Assembly: GCA_902783235.1 (NCBI GenBank)
Contig: CACZQG010000259.1
Span: forward strand, 1 to 9,312
Reading direction: 5' to 3'
Length of the DNA: 9,312 nt
Origin: an uncultured Ruminococcus sp.
GTDB taxonomy: Bacteria; Bacillota; Clostridia; Oscillospirales; Ruminococcaceae
A model generated the notes under the pieces. That model worked only from the letters and a program-made list of their open reading frames with translations. It had not been told where the DNA came from and ran no database searches. The position numbers and the translations under genes were made by a program. This document shows, one piece after another, positions 6,549-9,312 of this stretch; within the stretch, counting starts at the first letter, position 1, and every line of letters starts with the position of its first letter.

Positions 6549-6958
6549 TGGCAAGGATAATATTTCTGGGCTTTCCATATATTTTAGGTGTTATACTGAT
6601 ATTAACAGGCATATTTTTGTTTATCAGGCGCACCCGGCTGGGTATACAGATCACCGGTACAGTGGTAGGCAGGGCAAAATACAGCCGAAAGCTCCACAAG
6701 ATCGACACGGATATGGAAGCTCCTATAGTAAAATACACAGTCAACGGCAAGGAATATACCAATACTGCGGACAAATTCACCATGACAGGCATAGATGATG
6801 ATCTCCCTAAAGGCACCACGGTACGCATAAGGGTGAACAAGCGTGACCACAGACGATTTGTATTGGTGGAAAGCGGTGATCTGGCAGAGAAGCTGGTAAC
6901 AGCCTCCGGTATATTTCTGATGATCGCCTATACGGTACTGCTTATCAGATATTTTTAG
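6548..6958 (+). CDS. DUF3592-like two-helix membrane protein
   Basis: The 136-residue product has an N-terminal membrane helix (about 4-26), a soluble domain of about 85 residues and a C-terminal helix (about 116-134). The soluble part shows TGTVVGRAKYS followed by APIVKYTVNGKEYTN and KGTTVRIRVNKRDHRRF, which fits the DUF3592 pattern (G-x-V, Y-x-V-x-G-x-x-Y, then G-x-x-V-x-V before the second helix). The family has no established function that I can name, and the assignment is by eye. The start codon shares a base with the argB stop, so coupled translation is likely. The stop codon lies in the left arm of a palindromic repeat. The link with argB may be operon context only. Confidence 0.75.
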   Translation: MARIIFLGFPYILGVILILTGIFLFIRRTRLGIQITGTVVGRAKYSRKLHKIDTDMEAPIVKYTVNGKEYTNTADKFTMTGIDDDLPKGTTVRIRVNKRDHRRFVLVESGDLAEKLVTASGIFLMIAYTVLLIRYF

Positions 6959-6997
6959 GCAATACCGTGCAAAGATTATGCGGTATTGCCTTAAAAA
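6952..6997. repeat. Palindromic repeat, copy 2 (before argD)
   Basis: AGGCAATACCG (6957-6967) and CGGTATTGCCT (6981-6991) are perfect 11 bp arms around a 13-base loop. After one bulged base, TTTTT (6952-6956) and AAAAA (6993-6997) extend the stem by 5 bp. This is the cleanest copy. The left arm includes part of the stop codon (6956-6958) of the preceding gene. The right arm contains an in-frame ATG (6978) that is not a credible argD start. Confidence 0.75.
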
Positions 6998-7001
6998 GAG
7001 A

Positions 7002-7006
7002 AAGGA
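7002..7006 (+). promoter_or_regulatory. Ribosome binding site that sets the argD start
   Basis: AAGGA lies 7 bases before ATG 7014. The longer reading from ATG 6978 would start inside the palindromic repeat and add RYCLKKRKEKD, which is unlike the family. Confidence 0.75.
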
Positions 7007-7013
7007 AAAGGAT

Positions 7014-8177
7014 ATGACCACAATAGAAAAGTTCAACGATCATGTAATGCCTACATACGGCAGGTATGATGTTGTTTTTAACAAGGGAGAAAATCGTCAG
7101 GCTACCGACGAAAACGGTAAAAACTATATAGATTTCGGCAGCGGCATAGGCACTAATTCTCTGGGCTTCTGCGACAAGGACTGGGCAGACGCTGTATCTG
7201 CACAGGCTCATTCCATACAGCACACATCAAATTATTATTACACAAAGGTCCAGGCTGACTTTGCAGATAAGCTTTGCAGCGCAACAGGATATTCAAAAAT
7301 ATTCTTCGGCAATTCCGGTGCGGAAGCCAATGAGTGCGCTATAAAGCTTGCAAGGAAGTATTCCTTCGACAAATACGGCAAGGACAGGCACAATATCATA
7401 ACTCTGGTAAATTCCTTCCACGGCAGGACACTGTGTACTCTGTCTGCTACAGGTCAGGATGTTTTCCACAATTACTTCTTCCCCTTTGTTGAAGGATTCA
7501 AATATGCTCAGGCAAATAATATAGATGATGTAAAGTCCAAGCTTGACAATGTATGCGCTATAATGATAGAATTCATTCAGGGTGAAGGCGGAGTTATCGC
7601 CCTGGATAAGCAGTTTGTTCAGGATATAAAGAAAATATGTGATGAAAATGACATCCTTCTTATTGCCGATGAGGTACAGACAGGTGTAGGCAGGTCGGGA
7701 AAATTCCTGGCTTCCCAGCATTATGGAATAATGCCTGATATAACCACCCTTGCAAAAGGCATAGCAGGCGGCGTTCCCATGGGTGCTTGTCTTGCCAATG
7801 AAAAATGTGCTAATGTACTCACTAAGGGTACCCACGGCTCTACCTTCGGCGGAAATCCCCTTGCCTGTGCAGGAGGAAATGTGGTGGTAGATAAGGTCAC
7901 AGCTCCCGGCTTCCTGGATGAGGTGGCCAAAAAGGGTGACTATTTCCGTGAAAAGCTGATGGCAATGGACCAGGTGGAAAGTGTATCCGGTCTGGGTCTT
8001 ATGATAGGCATTCAGCTGAAAACTATGAAGGCAGCCGATGTTTCCGCAAAGGCTCTGGAAAACGGACTTATGCTGCTGACAGCCAAGGACAAGGTAAGGC
8101 TTCTGCCTCCGCTGAATATCACATATGATGAGATAGATAAGGGACTGGCGATACTGGAAAAAATACTTTCCGAATAA
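7014..8177 (+). CDS. argD: Acetylornithine aminotransferase
   Basis: This cytosolic enzyme uses pyridoxal phosphate and glutamate to convert N-acetylglutamate semialdehyde to N-acetylornithine, the fourth step; some ArgD enzymes also act in lysine synthesis. The 387-residue product has the family length of class III aminotransferases. Visible features are NSGAEANE (100-107, phosphate cup), SFHGRT (134-139), DEVQTGVGRSG (219-229, with Asp219 for the cofactor ring nitrogen), and the Schiff-base lysine Lys248 in TLAKGIAGG. HGSTFGGNPLA (274-284) follows. In the C-terminal block VSGLGLMIGIQL a serine stands where arginine is usual (VRG). Ornithine or other omega-aminotransferases are alternatives, but the arg cluster decides for argD. 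Palindromic repeats lie on both sides. Confidence 0.95.
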   Translation: MTTIEKFNDHVMPTYGRYDVVFNKGENRQATDENGKNYIDFGSGIGTNSLGFCDKDWADAVSAQAHSIQHTSNYYYTKVQADFADKLCSATGYSKIFFGNSGAEANECAIKLARKYSFDKYGKDRHNIITLVNSFHGRTLCTLSATGQDVFHNYFFPFVEGFKYAQANNIDDVKSKLDNVCAIMIEFIQGEGGVIALDKQFVQDIKKICDENDILLIADEVQTGVGRSGKFLASQHYGIMPDITTLAKGIAGGVPMGACLANEKCANVLTKGTHGSTFGGNPLACAGGNVVVDKVTAPGFLDEVAKKGDYFREKLMAMDQVESVSGLGLMIGIQLKTMKAADVSAKALENGLMLLTAKDKVRLLPPLNITYDEIDKGLAILEKILSE

Positions 8178-8211
8178 ATACCCATGCAGGGTCTTTGTGC
8201 GGTATTGCCTT
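8177..8211. repeat. Palindromic repeat, copy 3 (before argF), left arm decayed
   Basis: The right arm CGGTATTGCCTT (8200-8211) matches the other copies. TCTTTG followed two bases later by CGGTATTGCCT also matches the reverse complement of copy 2, with only the two intervening bases differing. The left arm is reduced to AATACC (8177-8182), which pairs with GGTATT (8201-8206) and overlaps the last base of the argD stop codon. An internal CCC/GGG pair (8181-8183/8189-8191) is an alternative fold. Confidence 0.65.
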
Positions 8212-8223
8212 GAATAATTTATA

Positions 8224-8230
8224 AAGGAGA
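8224..8230 (+). promoter_or_regulatory. Ribosome binding site that sets the argF start
   Basis: AAGGAGA lies 10 bases before ATG 8241. The in-frame TTG at 8232 is too close (1 base) to use this site. Confidence 0.75.
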
Positions 8231-8240
8231 ATTGATAAAA

Positions 8241-9146
8241 ATGAAACATTTACTTAAAATGCTCGACCTTACAGAGGAAGAGATAATGGATATACTCAAC
8301 TTAGCCGATCAGCTCAAATACGAGCTGAAGCACGGCATTCCCCATACTCACCTGAAGGGCAAGTCACTGGGCATGATATTCCAGAAGGCTTCCACACGAA
8401 CAAGAGTCTCATTTGAAACAGGTATGCACCAGCTGGGGGGCTATCCTCTGTTCCTGTCCTCCGCAGATCTTCAGATAGGCAGAGGTGAACCGGTACAGGA
8501 TACTGCCAGGGTACTTTCCCGTTATCTGGACGGCATAATGATCCGTACCTTTGAGCAGAAGGAAGTGGAGGATCTGGCTGAATACGGTGATATACCCATT
8601 ATCAACGGTCTTACTGACTTTGCACATCCCTGTCAGGTGCTGGCAGACCTTATGACAATAAGGGAATTCAAGGGCTCCTTCGACGGACTTAAAATGTGCT
8701 ACATAGGTGACGGTAACAATATGGCAAACAGCCTTATAGTAGGCGGTCTCAAGGTGGGAATGGCTGTATCCGCCGCAACCCCCGAAAATTACCGTCCGGC
8801 TCAGGAGGTAATGGATTTTGCATCGCCCTATAAAAACTTTTTCATAACAAACGATCCTAAGGAAGCAGCTAAGGATGCTGATGTACTCATTACAGACGTA
8901 TGGGCATCAATGGGTCAGGAGGGCGAAGCCGAGGAACGCCGCAAGGCATTCAAGGGCTATCAGATCAATGATGAGATAATGGCTCTTGCTCACAAGGATG
9001 CTATGGTAATGCACTGCCTCCCTGCACACCGTGAGGAGGAGATCACCTCCAAGGTATTTGAAGAACACGCAAAGGAAATATTCGAGGAAGCAGAAAACCG
9101 TCTCCACGCTCAGAAGGCTGTAATGGTAAAGCTGATGAGCAACTAA
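8241..9146 (+). CDS. argF: Ornithine carbamoyltransferase
   Basis: This cytosolic enzyme makes citrulline from ornithine and carbamoyl phosphate, the sixth step, feeding ArgG and ArgH at the other end of the cluster. The 301-residue product matches the anabolic family. The carbamoyl phosphate motif STRTR is at residues 51-55, HPCQ at 129-132, the ornithine-binding DVWASMG at 219-225, and HCLP at 258-261 with the catalytic cysteine (Cys259). Aspartate carbamoyltransferase and N-acetylornithine carbamoyltransferase are unlikely given the SMG and HCLP motifs and the presence of argJ. A catabolic role (arcB) is unlikely, with no arcA or arcC nearby. Carbamoyl phosphate must come from carAB outside the window. 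It is the last gene before the terminator. Confidence 0.97.
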   Translation: MKHLLKMLDLTEEEIMDILNLADQLKYELKHGIPHTHLKGKSLGMIFQKASTRTRVSFETGMHQLGGYPLFLSSADLQIGRGEPVQDTARVLSRYLDGIMIRTFEQKEVEDLAEYGDIPIINGLTDFAHPCQVLADLMTIREFKGSFDGLKMCYIGDGNNMANSLIVGGLKVGMAVSAATPENYRPAQEVMDFASPYKNFFITNDPKEAAKDADVLITDVWASMGQEGEAEERRKAFKGYQINDEIMALAHKDAMVMHCLPAHREEEITSKVFEEHAKEIFEEAENRLHAQKAVMVKLMSN

Positions 9147-9195
9147 GGGGTCTGCCCGGCAAATTCTCCCAATATACACCATGTAAAATCATAAA

Positions 9196-9227
9196 AACAG
9201 CCGTTCCATATTACAGGGACGGCTGTT
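9196..9227. terminator. Hairpin terminator after argF, possibly bidirectional
   Basis: AACAGCCGTTCC (9196-9207) pairs with GGGACGGCTGTT (9216-9227) over 12 bp including one G-U, with an 8-base loop. On the + strand only a weak TTATT follows, but on the minus strand the stem runs into TTTTTATGATTTT. It probably ends the arg transcript and would end a convergent transcript better. Positions 9147-9195 before it hold nothing that I recognise. Confidence 0.65.
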
Positions 9228-9241
9228 ATTGATGTCCCAAT

Positions 9242-9258
9242 TAAATCTTAAAGATTTA
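9242..9258. promoter_or_regulatory. Perfect 17-bp A/T palindrome
   Basis: TAAATCTT and AAGATTTA flank a single A. The symmetry would suit a dimeric regulator or a small cruciform upstream of whatever begins at the right edge. No partner motif identifies a regulator. Confidence 0.3.
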
Positions 9259-9270
9259 TGCGAAGAATAA

Positions 9271-9312
9271 ATGCTGAAATTCAAGGAGGGAAGGTGCAGG
9301 AATACTGGCGTA
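9271..9312 (+). other. Right copy of the dispersed sequence, open frame running off the edge
   Basis: From ATG 9271 the frame reads MLKFKEGRCRNTGV and stays open to the window end. Positions 9281-9306 match the reverse complement of 6-31 at 22 of 26 bases. No good ribosome binding site precedes the ATG (GCGAAG is the nearest purine run). It may be the start of a small gene or the edge of a dispersed repeat; too little is visible to choose. Confidence 0.4.

Noticed and set aside
6475..6798. Plus-strand frame of 107 codons across the argB end and the membrane ORF
   Set aside because: It is out of frame with two supported genes and its sequence is not protein-like.

Overview
The window carries a nearly complete arginine biosynthesis cluster, all on the + strand: argG, argH, a small membrane ORF, argC, argJ, argB, a DUF3592-like membrane ORF, argD and argF. 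Moderate GC, strong AGGAGG-type ribosome binding sites, frequent AGA and ATA codons and a type 2 (short) ArgC fit a gut clostridial genome, most likely a Ruminococcus-like member of the Oscillospiraceae. That placement is inferred from overall character, not from a marker gene.

Layout: bases 1-248 hold a copy of a short dispersed sequence pointing out of the left edge, then a regulatory region with one good and one weaker ArgR-type ARG box, a TTGACA/TATAAT promoter and the argG ribosome binding site. argG (249-1493) is followed by a hairpin, a T run and a second promoter-like pair just before argH (1584-2984). A 69-residue two-helix membrane protein starts inside the argH stop codon. A foldable 122-base gap leads to argC. 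argC and argJ are separated by 160 bases that hold a palindromic repeat and a GC-rich hairpin. argJ and argB are 4 bases apart, and a 136-residue membrane protein starts inside the argB stop codon. argD and argF follow, each preceded by another copy of the palindromic repeat. A hairpin terminator and a second copy of the left-edge sequence, now pointing out of the right edge, close the window.

Pathway: ArgJ acetylates glutamate using the acetyl group of N-acetylornithine (recycling route), ArgB phosphorylates, ArgC reduces, ArgD transaminates, ArgJ releases ornithine, ArgF carbamoylates it to citrulline, and ArgG and ArgH convert citrulline to arginine. No argA is needed if ArgJ recycles acetyl groups. 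carAB (carbamoyl phosphate) and argR are not in the window. ArgB has the N-terminal extension of the arginine-inhibited hexameric class, so control probably acts both on the enzyme and on transcription.

The enzymes are ordinary. The unusual parts are the two membrane proteins joined by TAATG overlaps to argH and argB, a GGCAATACC/GGTATTGCC palindromic repeat at three junctions inside the cluster, and related outward-facing sequences at both ends. I found no CRISPR array, tRNA, rRNA, transposase or phage gene.
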